Below, piece after piece: positions 18,501-26,968 of a stretch of DNA of 60,635 bases. The stretch is from Anaerobiospirillum sp. NML120448 (GTDB taxonomy: Bacteria > Pseudomonadota > Gammaproteobacteria > Enterobacterales > Succinivibrionaceae): positions 1-60,635 of the forward strand of contig NZ_JALKIM010000017.1 of assembly GCF_023050945.1 (NCBI RefSeq). The letters run 5' to 3'. Positions within the stretch are counted from its first letter, which is position 1. The number at the start of each line of letters is the position of its first letter. Both the position numbers and the translations under genes were made by a program. The notes under the pieces are model-generated. The model searched no databases. It had not been told where the DNA came from and saw only the letters and a list, made by a program, of their open reading frames with translations.

Positions 18501-21500
18501 AATGTAGCCAATAAGCCAAGTATTGTCCCTAATACTGAGGTTCCTAAGGGCCCTAGCGGGGTTCCTGTGGCTGATGGTGATGAGCAACAGCTCAGCTCTG
18601 GCTCTAATGTAGCTAATAAGCCAAGTATTGTTCCTAATACTGAGGTTCCTAAGGGCCCTAGCAGCGTGCCTATGGCCGATGGTGATGAGAGTGTAGTAGA
18701 GCAGAAGGTTGATACTGTTGTTAAGCCACCAGTAATGACTACTGAACAACCAGTTAATAGCAACAATAATTTAGCTGGTGCGGGCGCACCTACTGTTGAG
18801 CACTCTAATCGCACCAATCCTTTTGCAAAGCTTTACGGAGCAATGCAACAAGGACACTACGATGAGGCTAATATTCAACAGCCTAATTTAAATGATAAGG
18901 GTAATAGTAGTAATACTTTAGGCTTTAATACTGCTTTAGCTAAGCCTATGGACGGCAATAGCCAGTCATCACAAACCCAATCTAATAGCAATCAGTATGT
19001 GCCTTCAGGCTCTGGTAGCATGATGAGCGAAGCTAGTGATGAGGCTCAATTTAGCAATAATACTATTATTGTTAAGGGCCCTGTAGATGCAGAGGCTGCA
19101 TCTGAGGAGCCATCAATTACTGACAAGCCTAAGCACGCTACTAATGCTTCTGCTACCGATGTTTCTAAGACTAAAGAATTTTTAGCTCAAAACGCTCAAG
19201 AGGCTCAAGAAAAAGAGGCTGTTATTCAGGAAAAGCAAGCCACTAAGGAAGCTCTTGAACAAAATATAAAAGAAAATAAACAAGAGCAAAAAATTCAAGA
19301 GGAGCAAGTAGTACAAGAGGAATTTGTAGCTACCATGCAAGCTCGTGCCCAAAGCACCCAGCAAGCAATCGAGCAAGCTCAAATTCAAGCTAACTTACAA
19401 GCTCAACAAGTACAAAGCAATCAACAACTTGCTAATGGTAAGCTTTATGAAAATGGTCAAATTAACCAATTTAGCCGTTTATATCAACATACTATTAGTG
19501 AGCAGAATGCCCAACAAGCTCGTGTTTTAGGTTCTAGTCAGGTTAATACTGTAGGTGATACTAATATCAAGGCTACAGGCGCTACAATTGCCACTACTAC
19601 CACCACTATTAATGTTGAAACTCAAGAACAAGGACAACAAAATACTGGTGCCACTAATTTAGCTAACCGTAATACTGTAGGTAATACCACAGTAGATCAG
19701 TCCAATCGCTTGTTAGGTGGCGATCAAAGCGCAGTTTCTGCCAACCAGTTAAACCAAGGCACTCAAGCCCAAGGCCAAGCTCAAGCTCAGGCTCAAAACC
19801 TAGCTAACACCCCTAGTGCGGGCGCTCAAAATACCGCCACTCAAGGCGGTCAAGCTCAGACTCAAGGACAAGCTCAAGTAAGCACCCCAGCACAGGTACA
19901 AGGACAGCCTCAAGCTCAGGCTCAAGTGCAAGGACAGGGCCAGGCCCCTGTTCAGGTACAACCTCAGGGACAGACTCAAGTGCAAGTGCCAGGACAGGCT
20001 CAGGTGCAAACTAATGTACCTAATAGCAATGTTCAGAGTCAGGCAGTGCAGCCAAATGTAGGCGTAGGAGCGGTGAGCGGTACTGGGGCTGTAAGCCAAA
20101 TGCAGGCTCAGGTTCAGGTTCAGACGCAAGCTCAAGCTCAAGCTCAGGCTCAGATTCAAGCTCAGATTCAAGCTCAGATTCAGGCTAATGGCAACGCTAT
20201 TCAAATGCCTAATGGCTTAAGCACACCTGTGGTAAATCTTGATGAGGACAGTCTCCAAGACGAAATCATTAAGAATGTAATGCAAACTGTGCCTTCTGAT
20301 GACCTAGATGAGTTTGGTATCAAAAATAACAATAATCTAACCTCTGCTCCATTATCAGGTGTAGTGGCCGATACTGACTTAACTGAGGATAATAATACTT
20401 TCAGCCAAATTCTTAATAAGGGCGCTAGCGAGCCTAATGCTTTATCAGCTTTAGGTGATAGCTCTAAAGTGGTTCCTACTAATAGTGCGCTTGGTGCTGC
20501 TCAAATTACTAGTGGACAAAATGACCCTATTCCTGAGGAAAGTGTAGTTAATAATGTAGCCACTCCTAAGGAAGGCGGTATTTTACGTCGCTTAGCCTCT
20601 TTGTTTGGCCGTAAGAACAACGTAGAAGAGGCCGTAAGCAGCTCCAGTAATGAATCAAAAAGCGTAGACCCTAGCAAGGCTGCTTTAGATAACTTATTAA
20701 ATAAGAGTGAGCAAACAGCTTCAAGCCAAAACAGCGCAGCTACTAATATCCGTATGAACAGCTACGAGAGTTTAGTTAATAAATTACAAATGGCTGCTGC
20801 TGATGAAGCACTTCCACCTAAGATGCAAGAGCAGGCTCAAAACTTATTAAAGTCATTACAAAACCCTGTTAATGACTTAAAAACAGTTAGCTCCTGGCTG
20901 AACTTTGTAACAGGCCCAATGTCACCATCTTCATCTCAGGCACTGGCCTTACACCAATGGGCTTTTATGCTGTTATGCATTCGTTTTGAGCAAATTGGTA
21001 AGAATGTTGAAAAATTCTTGAAAAAGACCCAAGGTGGTACAGACAAGATAGCTAAATTGGACACAGCCATCAAAGATAGCGCCAAGGTTGCTCAAGAGTT
21101 AGATGATGTTACTGTATCGAAGAGCCATGATCTCCTAAAAGAGACCTTTAGCCAAGTAGAGCGCATGCAGCAGCAGATGCAATCCATTCCTCAGGATCAA
21201 TCTGTCTTACGCTATATTCCTTTACCTCCAAACTATCAAGGCGGAAAAGAAGGTAGCTTTAGTGCACAAAAGCGTAAAGACGAGGATGGAGGTACCAGTT
21301 GGCATTTAAACTTTAATCTTGATTTACAAGATATGGGAGCCTTACAAGTTAAGGTCAAATTACGTTTCCCTGAAATTCAAATGTCTTTTGTGGCTGAAAA
21401 GTTTGAAACCTTACAAAAGGTACAACAACATATGCCTGAGCTTAATGCCAAACTTAAAGAAATTGGCTTAACCTCAACAGGCTCTAATGCCCGCTTAGGA

Positions 21501-21593
21501 CATATTAACTTTAACCAGGATCAAGCACCAAGCCCAAGCAATAATGGCTCTAAGTTTAAATATGAAGGCAATGCTTTTAATGTTGATGCTTAG
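15585..21593 (+). CDS. fliK: Giant FliK-like flagellar hook-length control protein
   Basis: About 2002 residues from the ATG at 15585; typical FliK is about 400. The last ~130 residues match the FliK C-terminal (Flg_hook) domain: hydrophobic strands in WHLNFNLDLQDMGALQVKVKLRFPEIQMSF, then EKFETLQKVQQHMPELNAKLKEIGL. This domain contacts FlhB to switch export from hook to filament. The rest is repetitive: about seven and a half copies of a 22-23-residue TTEQKPVAQDNKAP unit (17001-17527), eight copies of a 35-residue DGDEQQLSSGSNVANKPSIV unit (17838-18677), and a Gln/Ala-rich tract (19760-20190). Since FliK length sets hook length as a molecular ruler, the size is notable. The next gene is an FlhB-C-like protein, which supports the call. 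Repeats make assembly and length uncertain. Confidence 0.8.
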   Translation: MSTNVDNRLLKSNDTSTGMSLKSALGLEQEQEQSRPASMNKAATANYLSSLRREQDEVGDNLSRSMNKLNQSLSQAAAKSDTAPVDEQAQKMAVYSKLAGKLIDRDSSLQEKVAQNLSSNSNVVRSKDASESLQKAMDNLPPALKEGTQAGKDLAKFMVENLVTLSDRKQMGAGLERDLAVRQISIPKNQPNSRIQQASSKVLSASIEYVKNNQPEVLAKIPPETKAESQTSSTTTIKAQEHSAPAQTKDTTYISALKAQRHQSAINNDQEPKAQAPQDKISAEISKRIHSLIAQAATTAKSGNLISLSPEEAERFDRTQSPQSSDNLKRIFGQNNNSSSNTSSVNNGADGELPPPSTTNKQAPTNVRQLSLAELSARANQLQTQFREERQRIVQEGKLPDPAQMPEYTFDKASVKATLTQAHIQQQQQEQQRAQQTSSLYESLARARSAISAHSSQYANQTQQAEQPAPQQQQPAQSQTTEQKPVAQDNKAPAAQQQPAQSQTTEQKPVVQDNKAPAAQQPAQPQTTEQKPVVQDNKAPATQQPTQPQTTEQKPVAQDNKAPAAQQPAHPQATEQKPVAQDNKAPATQQPTQPQTTEQKPVAQDNKAPAAQQPAQPQTTEQKPVVQDNKAPAAQQQPAQSQTTEQKPSNIELNHSSLNFGKTDVNLSFNAIQSSTYGGMDIMPGMTIPVSHFGQFDNDTIQPNNKALEALKVQARLLESQLKSAEQELAQLKQNATLESKPTLNTSQPVTDGDEQQLSSGSNVANKPSIVPNTEVPKGPSGVPLADGDEQQLSSGSNVANKPSIVSNTEVPKGPSGVPVADGDEQQLSSGSNVANKPSIVPNTEVPKGPSGVPVADGDEQQLSSGSNVANKPSIVPNTEVPKGPSGVPVADGDEQQLSSGSNVANKPSIVPNTEVPKGPSGVPVADGDEQQLSSGSNVANKPSIVPNTEVPKGPSGVPVADGDEQQLSSGSNVANKPSIVPNTEVPKGPSGVPVADGDEQQLSSGSNVANKPSIVPNTEVPKGPSSVPMADGDESVVEQKVDTVVKPPVMTTEQPVNSNNNLAGAGAPTVEHSNRTNPFAKLYGAMQQGHYDEANIQQPNLNDKGNSSNTLGFNTALAKPMDGNSQSSQTQSNSNQYVPSGSGSMMSEASDEAQFSNNTIIVKGPVDAEAASEEPSITDKPKHATNASATDVSKTKEFLAQNAQEAQEKEAVIQEKQATKEALEQNIKENKQEQKIQEEQVVQEEFVATMQARAQSTQQAIEQAQIQANLQAQQVQSNQQLANGKLYENGQINQFSRLYQHTISEQNAQQARVLGSSQVNTVGDTNIKATGATIATTTTTINVETQEQGQQNTGATNLANRNTVGNTTVDQSNRLLGGDQSAVSANQLNQGTQAQGQAQAQAQNLANTPSAGAQNTATQGGQAQTQGQAQVSTPAQVQGQPQAQAQVQGQGQAPVQVQPQGQTQVQVPGQAQVQTNVPNSNVQSQAVQPNVGVGAVSGTGAVSQMQAQVQVQTQAQAQAQAQIQAQIQAQIQANGNAIQMPNGLSTPVVNLDEDSLQDEIIKNVMQTVPSDDLDEFGIKNNNNLTSAPLSGVVADTDLTEDNNTFSQILNKGASEPNALSALGDSSKVVPTNSALGAAQITSGQNDPIPEESVVNNVATPKEGGILRRLASLFGRKNNVEEAVSSSSNESKSVDPSKAALDNLLNKSEQTASSQNSAATNIRMNSYESLVNKLQMAAADEALPPKMQEQAQNLLKSLQNPVNDLKTVSSWLNFVTGPMSPSSSQALALHQWAFMLLCIRFEQIGKNVEKFLKKTQGGTDKIAKLDTAIKDSAKVAQELDDVTVSKSHDLLKETFSQVERMQQQMQSIPQDQSVLRYIPLPPNYQGGKEGSFSAQKRKDEDGGTSWHLNFNLDLQDMGALQVKVKLRFPEIQMSFVAEKFETLQKVQQHMPELNAKLKEIGLTSTGSNARLGHINFNQDQAPSPSNNGSKFKYEGNAFNVDA
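17001..17527 (+). repeat. In-frame tandem repeat, 66-69 bp units
   Basis: Seven full and one partial unit encoding variants of PAQPQTTEQKPVAQDNKAPAAQ inside the FliK-like gene. Units alternate in small patterns (VAQ/VVQ, PAQ/PTQ), showing duplication of larger blocks. Confidence 0.9.
17838..18677 (+). repeat. In-frame tandem repeat, 8 units of 105 bp
   Basis: Eight consecutive 105-bp units, each encoding a 35-residue repeat beginning DGDEQQLSSGSNVANKPSIV. Protein variation is nearly absent (one P to S, one G to S near the end), while codons differ at third positions between units. Confidence 0.95.
19760..20192 (+). repeat. Gln/Ala-rich low-complexity tract in the FliK-like gene
   Basis: Runs of QAQ, QGQ, QVQ and IQAQ units made of repeated CAAGCTCAG/CAGGCTCAA-type hexamers. 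The reverse strand is open as a Leu/Ser-rich frame, an artefact of this composition. Confidence 0.85.
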
Positions 21594-21620
21594 TAATAAT
21601 TAACCCAAGGATTAAAACCT

Positions 21621-21959
21621 ATGTTTGCTTCGAGTTATTCTAAAAATAAAGCTCCCATTAAAGAAGCTGTTGGTATTAGCTATGATGAGGAGCAACAAAA
21701 GACACCTGTAATTTCCTCTAAAGGAGAGGGTGCTATGGCTGAGGCCATTGTTGATATGGCCAATGAGCTGGGACTTTATGTCCATAGAGACGAGCAATTG
21801 CTCAATCAATTAAAGTGCCTTAAAGAGGGCGAGGAAATTCCTCGTGAATTATTTGAAGTTATCGCCCAGATTTTAGCTTTTAGCTACTTGCTACAAGGCA
21901 AGACTCCAAGTTCATGGACCAGAGCCGACGGTTCTCGGGCAATTAATATCAATGCTTAA
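21621..21959 (+). CDS. FlhB C-terminal-domain-like export switch protein
   Basis: The 112 residues resemble the cytoplasmic part of FlhB/EscU after the autocleavage site: APIKEAVGISYDEEQQKTPVISSKGEGAMAEAIVDMANELGLYVHRDEQLLNQLKCLKEGEEIPRELFEVIAQILAF in outline, with the usual KG-G-AE-I pattern and IP before the last helix. There are no membrane segments and no NPTH motif, so it is a stand-alone FlhB-C homologue. Such small proteins are often encoded next to FliK-like genes and may modulate substrate switching of the flagellar export gate. AAGGA precedes the ATG. It is 27 bases from the FliK-like gene and shares its terminator at 21961. Confidence 0.85.
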   Translation: MFASSYSKNKAPIKEAVGISYDEEQQKTPVISSKGEGAMAEAIVDMANELGLYVHRDEQLLNQLKCLKEGEEIPRELFEVIAQILAFSYLLQGKTPSSWTRADGSRAININA

Positions 21960-21996
21960 AAAAAAGCCTTAGTCAATTAAGACTAAGGCTTTTTTC
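21958..21996. terminator. Bidirectional terminator between the FlhB-like gene and mrcB
   Basis: Perfect 14-bp stem AAAAAGCCTTAGTC (21961-21974) and GACTAAGGCTTTTT (21981-21994), with A and T runs on both sides. Confidence 0.9.
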
Positions 21997-22006
21997 ATTC
22001 AGCCGA

Positions 22007-22026
22007 CCAACTCCCATGGGAGTTGG
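22007..22026. repeat. Perfect 20-bp palindrome just after mrcB
   Basis: CCAACTCCCATGGGAGTTGG is fully self-complementary and lies 7 bases beyond the mrcB stop, before the terminator. It could be a protein-binding site or an RNA stem. Confidence 0.7.
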
Positions 22027-22032
22027 TAAGAA

Positions 22033-25000
22033 TTAGAATATGCCTAATAGCTCGTCTTCAAAGGCATCAGCCTGACGCTCAACATTGTCAGAGCTCTTTT
22101 GAGTTGGTCTTGCTTGGCTATCTGGCTTTACTGGATCAATATCCTGAGCTTTTGAATCCTCAACTTTGCTATCTTGTAAAGCATTGATATTAGGCTTTGG
22201 CGCAAAATTATTAGTGCCTTGATAAGGGCCTTGAGCAAAGCCAGCATTAGAATTTGGTGTTGCTGGTTTATTACCAAAGCTTATATTTGGAGTACTATTG
22301 TTATTAACAGGCATAGCAGCGCCACCTGGGCCCATTTCTTGACCTTCATTGTATCCCTGAGGCACGCTTGGGACAGGCAATTGTCCTTGAGACTTATCCT
22401 CATAAGGATTATAAGGCTTGTACTCTGGAGGAGTATTTACATTTTCTGGCACGGCATAAGGCAATTCTTCATAGCCAGCCTCACCAAAATTATTACATTG
22501 TTTAATGTATTGGATTCTATCTTCACGAGCAGGGAAACGCTCCATACCAGGCTCTTCACAGCCGCTGGCTAGAACATTACCTTGCTTATCGAAATTAGCA
22601 AACACAATACCTTGAGGTCGCTTTAACTCTAATGAGTTTACGCCACGCTCTTGTAAATATGCTCCATATAAACGCATCGCACCAGTTGAGCCATACAAGC
22701 CAGTGGACTTGTTATTATCATAGCCTACCCACACAGTAGAGATTTCATCAGAATCAATACCTACAGCCCATGAGTCTCTAAAGTCGTTAGTGGTGCCAGT
22801 CTTGGAGGCTAAGGTTACGCCAGGGAACATTTGACCAATACGTCGACCAGTACCTGATCTAGTAGCCTCAGTCATACCATAAATAGCTAAATAGGTATCC
22901 TTTGGATCTAAAGTACGTGGCGAACGGTTGCCACCACGTTGATAGACAATTTCTCCATCCTTTTCAATGGTTCTTAAAGTAGTAAGATCGCGATATATGC
23001 CCTCTGTGGCCATACCTACATACATAGAGTTGAGCTCATAAGGGGTAATTTCAGGGGTACCTAACACTATAGAAGGATATAAAGGAATATCTCTCTTATA
23101 ACCAGCTGCTTTTAAAGTGTTAATAACATTATCTAAACCAGCGCCCATACCAACACGTACTGTTGGCACGTTTAAGGAGCTAGCCATAGCTCTAATTACT
23201 CTAATTGGGCCTCTAAACTTCTTATCATCATTCTTTGGAGCCCAGATATCACCATTTGGTAACTTAACCTGTACAGGATTATCATTAACAATGGAGCCTA
23301 AATGATAACCCTGATGGAAGGCGGTTAAATAAACAAAAGGCTTAATTAAAGAACCTACCTGACGGCGAGAGTCCAATACTCGGTTATAACCATCATATTT
23401 TGGATTAGAAGAACCCACCACCGCAGACACCTCACCTGTACGCCAGGATGAGACAATCATAGCGGCCTCAAGATTCTTTAACTTACGCTCCTTTTCAATA
23501 GCCGCAATCTGCTCAGTTACAGCTTTCTCGGCTGACATTTGAGCCTGAGGATCAAGTGAGGTAAAGATACGAATACCATTACCTGATAAGAAGTCCTTAC
23601 CTGTCTTTTCTTCCTCTTCCTTAAAACGCCAGCCAATTTCTGTCTTAACTAAGCCCATAAATGCTGGGGTTTTGTTGTAATTCATCTGACCACGAGGAAT
23701 CACATTTAAAGGCTTTTGGGATAAGGTCTCAAAAGTTTCAGGAGAGATGTGGCCACGATTACGTAATACAGCTAATACGGTATTACGACGAGATAAAGCA
23801 TTATCAGGATAACGCCATGGATCATAATAAGAAGGGCCTTTAATCAAACCTACTAATAGTGCGATTTGATCTAAAGACAGCTCACCAATAGGCACACCAA
23901 AGTAAAAATAGGAGGCTAAGCCAAAGCCATAGATGCCTGCATTACCATTTTGACCTAAATAGATCTCATTCATGTAGGCTTCTAAAATCTGCTCTTTGGT
24001 ATAGCGATGGTTCATAGAAATAGCCATAAAAATTTCTTTCAATTTACGGCTATAGCTACGCTCATTAGTTAAGAAGTAATTTTTAACTAGCTGCTGAGTA
24101 ATAGTACTACCACCCTCAACTACACGACCTGCCATAGTGTTTTTAACAAAGGCACGAACGATAGCAACAGGATTGATACCAAAGTGCTCAAAATAAGAGC
24201 GATCTTCAATTTCAACTAAAGTAGTTACTAATTGCTCTGGCACTTGATCCAAAGAAACAAAAATACGATCTTCTTGTGGATTAATACGATTAATACGATC
24301 TAAGAGCACAGGATCCATACGCAAGAAAGCAAGTTCTTGTAGGCTTTCTGCATTTAAAATACGATTAACACGCTTGCCCTCAAACTCTATCATAATAGAC
24401 AAACGTGGCTCTTCACCATCAGGGAATTTAAATGGACGCTTAATTAAAACTACACGGCCTGTCTTTTTATTAACCGCATATTCACCAGGCTTGCGAGGGC
24501 TATCAACCTCACGATACTGTAAGAGCTTAAGCTCGTAGATCATTTGATCTAAAGAAAGTCTTTGGTCTGGATAAAGCTCCAATGGTCGTGAATAAACTAC
24601 CGCAGGTAAAACCCACTTATCATCTACCTCATAGCCATCAATTACCATGGCATCAAAGTAAATAAAGAGAATAATACAAACGCCAATACCCACTACACCT
24701 AACTTAATAAATAAGTAGGTGGCAAAACGAAAGGTATTGATAAATCCCTGTAAAAAGCCAAGCTTAGGCAGTACACCTGCTTTACGGGCTTGTTTTTGGG
24801 CTTTGCGATATGCCTTTTCAGCCTGAACTCTTTCACGCCAACGGTATAAGAAATTACCCTCTACCTTGGAGCTATTTTCAAAGCGCTCTTTAGCATCCAA
24901 GTATTGTTGATAAATCTCTTTTTGATTAGCATCCCAATCTTGATCGGCAGCCATGGCCTCTGTGCCAGGCTCTACGCCAGGCTCATCTCCTGGCACTTTG

Positions 25001-25488
25001 CTAGGAGCTGTGCCCTGATTAGCTTGTGGCTCAACTTTGTGGCCAGCAGCTTTAAAGTTATCTGCTACTTGCTCTTGGGCTTGATCCTCTTTGCTTTGAG
25101 ATGAGGAGGAAAATTTAAACTTACCCAATACCTTATCAAAAGCACTAGCAGAGTCATTGGCATTCACACTTGGCTCTGGCTCCTGCTGATTTAGTTGCTC
25201 TGGTGATTGATCTTGAGGTTTAGCATGGGACTGTGGAGCGTACTCAAAGACCTGTGATGGGCTATCCTTAGCACCATTATGGTTATTAAAGGCATGAGAT
25301 GGCTTATGGCCATTGAAGTTTTGTTGTTGCTCATCATCAAGGGCACTAAAATTTACTGCACTAAAGGGTTGCTCTTGATTATTACCTTGATAAGAAGGTT
25401 GATTATGCAAATTAGGAACATCACCAAAGGTAGGCTCTAATCTCTCATTAGTACCAGAACCATTCTGGCCATTATGCTTATCTTGCAT
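22033..25488 (-). CDS. mrcB: Penicillin-binding protein 1B, bifunctional
   Basis: Class A PBP that polymerises and crosslinks peptidoglycan. Order of parts: a cytoplasmic, Asn/Gln/Pro/Glu-rich N-terminus of about 240 residues; one membrane segment (about 250-275); a UB2H-like region; the GT51 domain with EDRSYFEHFGINP, EGGSTITQQLVKN and RKLKEIFMA; and the transpeptidase with SxxK (GSLIKPF), SxN (SSLN) and KTG (SKTGTTND). With 1151 residues it is about 300 longer than E. coli PBP1B, the excess being low-complexity sequence at both ends, the C-terminal part Pro/Asn-rich and periplasmic. AAGGAC precedes the ATG. The gene stands alone, convergent with the FlhB-like gene. Confidence 0.95.
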   Translation of the reverse strand: MQDKHNGQNGSGTNERLEPTFGDVPNLHNQPSYQGNNQEQPFSAVNFSALDDEQQQNFNGHKPSHAFNNHNGAKDSPSQVFEYAPQSHAKPQDQSPEQLNQQEPEPSVNANDSASAFDKVLGKFKFSSSSQSKEDQAQEQVADNFKAAGHKVEPQANQGTAPSKVPGDEPGVEPGTEAMAADQDWDANQKEIYQQYLDAKERFENSSKVEGNFLYRWRERVQAEKAYRKAQKQARKAGVLPKLGFLQGFINTFRFATYLFIKLGVVGIGVCIILFIYFDAMVIDGYEVDDKWVLPAVVYSRPLELYPDQRLSLDQMIYELKLLQYREVDSPRKPGEYAVNKKTGRVVLIKRPFKFPDGEEPRLSIMIEFEGKRVNRILNAESLQELAFLRMDPVLLDRINRINPQEDRIFVSLDQVPEQLVTTLVEIEDRSYFEHFGINPVAIVRAFVKNTMAGRVVEGGSTITQQLVKNYFLTNERSYSRKLKEIFMAISMNHRYTKEQILEAYMNEIYLGQNGNAGIYGFGLASYFYFGVPIGELSLDQIALLVGLIKGPSYYDPWRYPDNALSRRNTVLAVLRNRGHISPETFETLSQKPLNVIPRGQMNYNKTPAFMGLVKTEIGWRFKEEEEKTGKDFLSGNGIRIFTSLDPQAQMSAEKAVTEQIAAIEKERKLKNLEAAMIVSSWRTGEVSAVVGSSNPKYDGYNRVLDSRRQVGSLIKPFVYLTAFHQGYHLGSIVNDNPVQVKLPNGDIWAPKNDDKKFRGPIRVIRAMASSLNVPTVRVGMGAGLDNVINTLKAAGYKRDIPLYPSIVLGTPEITPYELNSMYVGMATEGIYRDLTTLRTIEKDGEIVYQRGGNRSPRTLDPKDTYLAIYGMTEATRSGTGRRIGQMFPGVTLASKTGTTNDFRDSWAVGIDSDEISTVWVGYDNNKSTGLYGSTGAMRLYGAYLQERGVNSLELKRPQGIVFANFDKQGNVLASGCEEPGMERFPAREDRIQYIKQCNNFGEAGYEELPYAVPENVNTPPEYKPYNPYEDKSQGQLPVPSVPQGYNEGQEMGPGGAAMPVNNNSTPNISFGNKPATPNSNAGFAQGPYQGTNNFAPKPNINALQDSKVEDSKAQDIDPVKPDSQARPTQKSSDNVERQADAFEDELLGIF

Positions 25489-25992
25489 GTCCTTTTTCCC
25501 TTCTTAATTCCCAAAAGCCCAGATCAACACAAAACCATAATCTTTAGCTCAAAACTTTAGGCCTTAGCCTTTAGGCTGTAGGCCTTAGCCATTAGGCCTT
25601 AGGGTTAAGCCTCAAGCTTAGAGATCAAAATTTCGCTAGATTATACCAAAGGCAGACTAAACTCACTGCACAAACAACATTAATTAGTAAGAAAGTCCCT
25701 TACTATCTTAGAGTGCCAAAGCTTGTTTTTGTTCCATATTGGAGCTTTAGAGCATAAGTTTTATAGGCACTGTGATTTTTAACTACTGGTAGGTAACTTA
25801 GAGCTTAAAATTTTTTGATCTATATCTTATTATGGAAAATAAGCGCAAAAATTCTATAAATTTGCGCTTATTATATAAAGACTATGCATGTCTTTTATAA
25901 GATATGTAGGTTTTACCTCTTAGGGTTGGTATTAGATATACTACCTTAATAGAGAGATGCTGCGCATTTCTGACGTGGCATTTCTAGAACTG

Positions 25993-26006
25993 CTGTTAGC
26001 TAACAG
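25993..26006. promoter_or_regulatory. Perfect palindrome CTGTTAGCTAACAG, possible operator
   Basis: A fully symmetric 14-bp sequence in noncoding DNA between the divergent mrcB and helicase genes. No regulator is encoded next to it, so its role is unknown. Confidence 0.3.
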
Positions 26007-26890
26007 TAAGTATTTAGCGTACCTATAGGATAAGCCTTTGGGCATGAACTATATATCCTAAAATTGTTTTACAAGATTACCTCCTCTTGTGTGAACAACG
26101 CTAATCAAGGTAAGACCAAAAAACGTAGTGAACACTTAACTACGTTTGGAGGTGATTTTATAAGTTTTTTCTTGCCATAAGCCCAAGGCTTGCTCTTTTA
26201 TAAGAAAAAAGCCGTCATGGCTTGTAGTTAAGGGTTATTTACCTTTAATTACGTCGTATGAAGCACATGTATTTCTTATGGCCTAGTGGTTTAATGTTTT
26301 GATAAACAAAACCTAGGATCTAACTTTAATTTCATCCCAACTCTGGTTTGGCAATCCAATGCCCCAACTGGAGTATAAACACCTGCTTATTTTTATAAGC
26401 GATAATTACTGACCTCATACAGTCAGTAATTGTCCCCTACGCATGTTCCCTGTAGTTCGGGCTTGCTTATGCGTGAATATTAAATTTTTTACATTTTCCT
26501 ATTTCCTCTAAATGGTAAAAGACCATAACTACCTATGTTTTGGCTCTTCTACCAGGTTAGCTAGGTGTTTTGGCATTAGCCTTTAATGCTGAAGCGTTTA
26601 GACATTGGGGTTATAAGCCTACATCGATGATACATACTGACCGACTAGTATGCTAGATGTTTTAGGCTAGGATATTCACGCCCATCTAAATGAAATCATT
26701 AATTCTTTTTACGGCTTGATCTGTATTAACCCTCGTTAGTTGCTGAATTTGGATTTAAGCAGCAGCTAAAAAGACTTAGTAGTTTGTTGCTTTATAAACT
26801 TGTTGATCAGTCTATTAGCAATTACTTTGTTTTTTTATATATAGCAAGTACAGCACCAACACTACTACATTGTTAAATGCTTTTATTGGT

Positions 26891-26952
26891 ACCACCCAAT
26901 ATGCTCTTTAAGGGCGTATTTGTCTCTTGTCTGCAAATATATCTTGGGTGGT
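26891..26952 (+). promoter_or_regulatory. Structured leader of the helicase gene
   Basis: ACCACCCAA (26891-26899) and TTGGGTGGT (26944-26952) can pair, enclosing an inner stem TATTTG/CAAATA (26917-26922 with 26933-26938). The outer stem ends 16 bases before the ATG at 26969, so it could affect ribosome access. Confidence 0.45.
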
Positions 26953-26968
26953 GCTGCAGAGAATTACT

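Larger units (their letters stand above)
25489..26968. other. 1.5-kb gene-poor region upstream of the five-gene cluster
   Basis: No credible intact gene. From left to right it holds a short repeat of TAGGCCTTAGCC-type units (about 25559-25606), a perfect 14-bp palindrome (25993-26006), a hairpin with AAACGTAGT/ACTACGTTT arms (about 26127-26153), a stretch whose minus-strand translation gives fragments reminiscent of a TnpB C-terminus broken by stops (about 26290-26720), and a hairpin leader directly before the helicase gene (26891-26952). It marks the edge between conserved chromosome and the accessory block, and may be the remains of a mobile element. Confidence 0.5.

Noticed and set aside
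17001-18677. Regular repeats considered as a CRISPR array
   Set aside because: Units are contiguous, 66-105 bp, in frame and without unique spacers; they are coding repeats.
17825-18817. Long minus-strand open frame across the 105-bp repeats
   Set aside because: It is antisense to the FliK-like gene, repetitive with the same period, and has no ribosome binding site.
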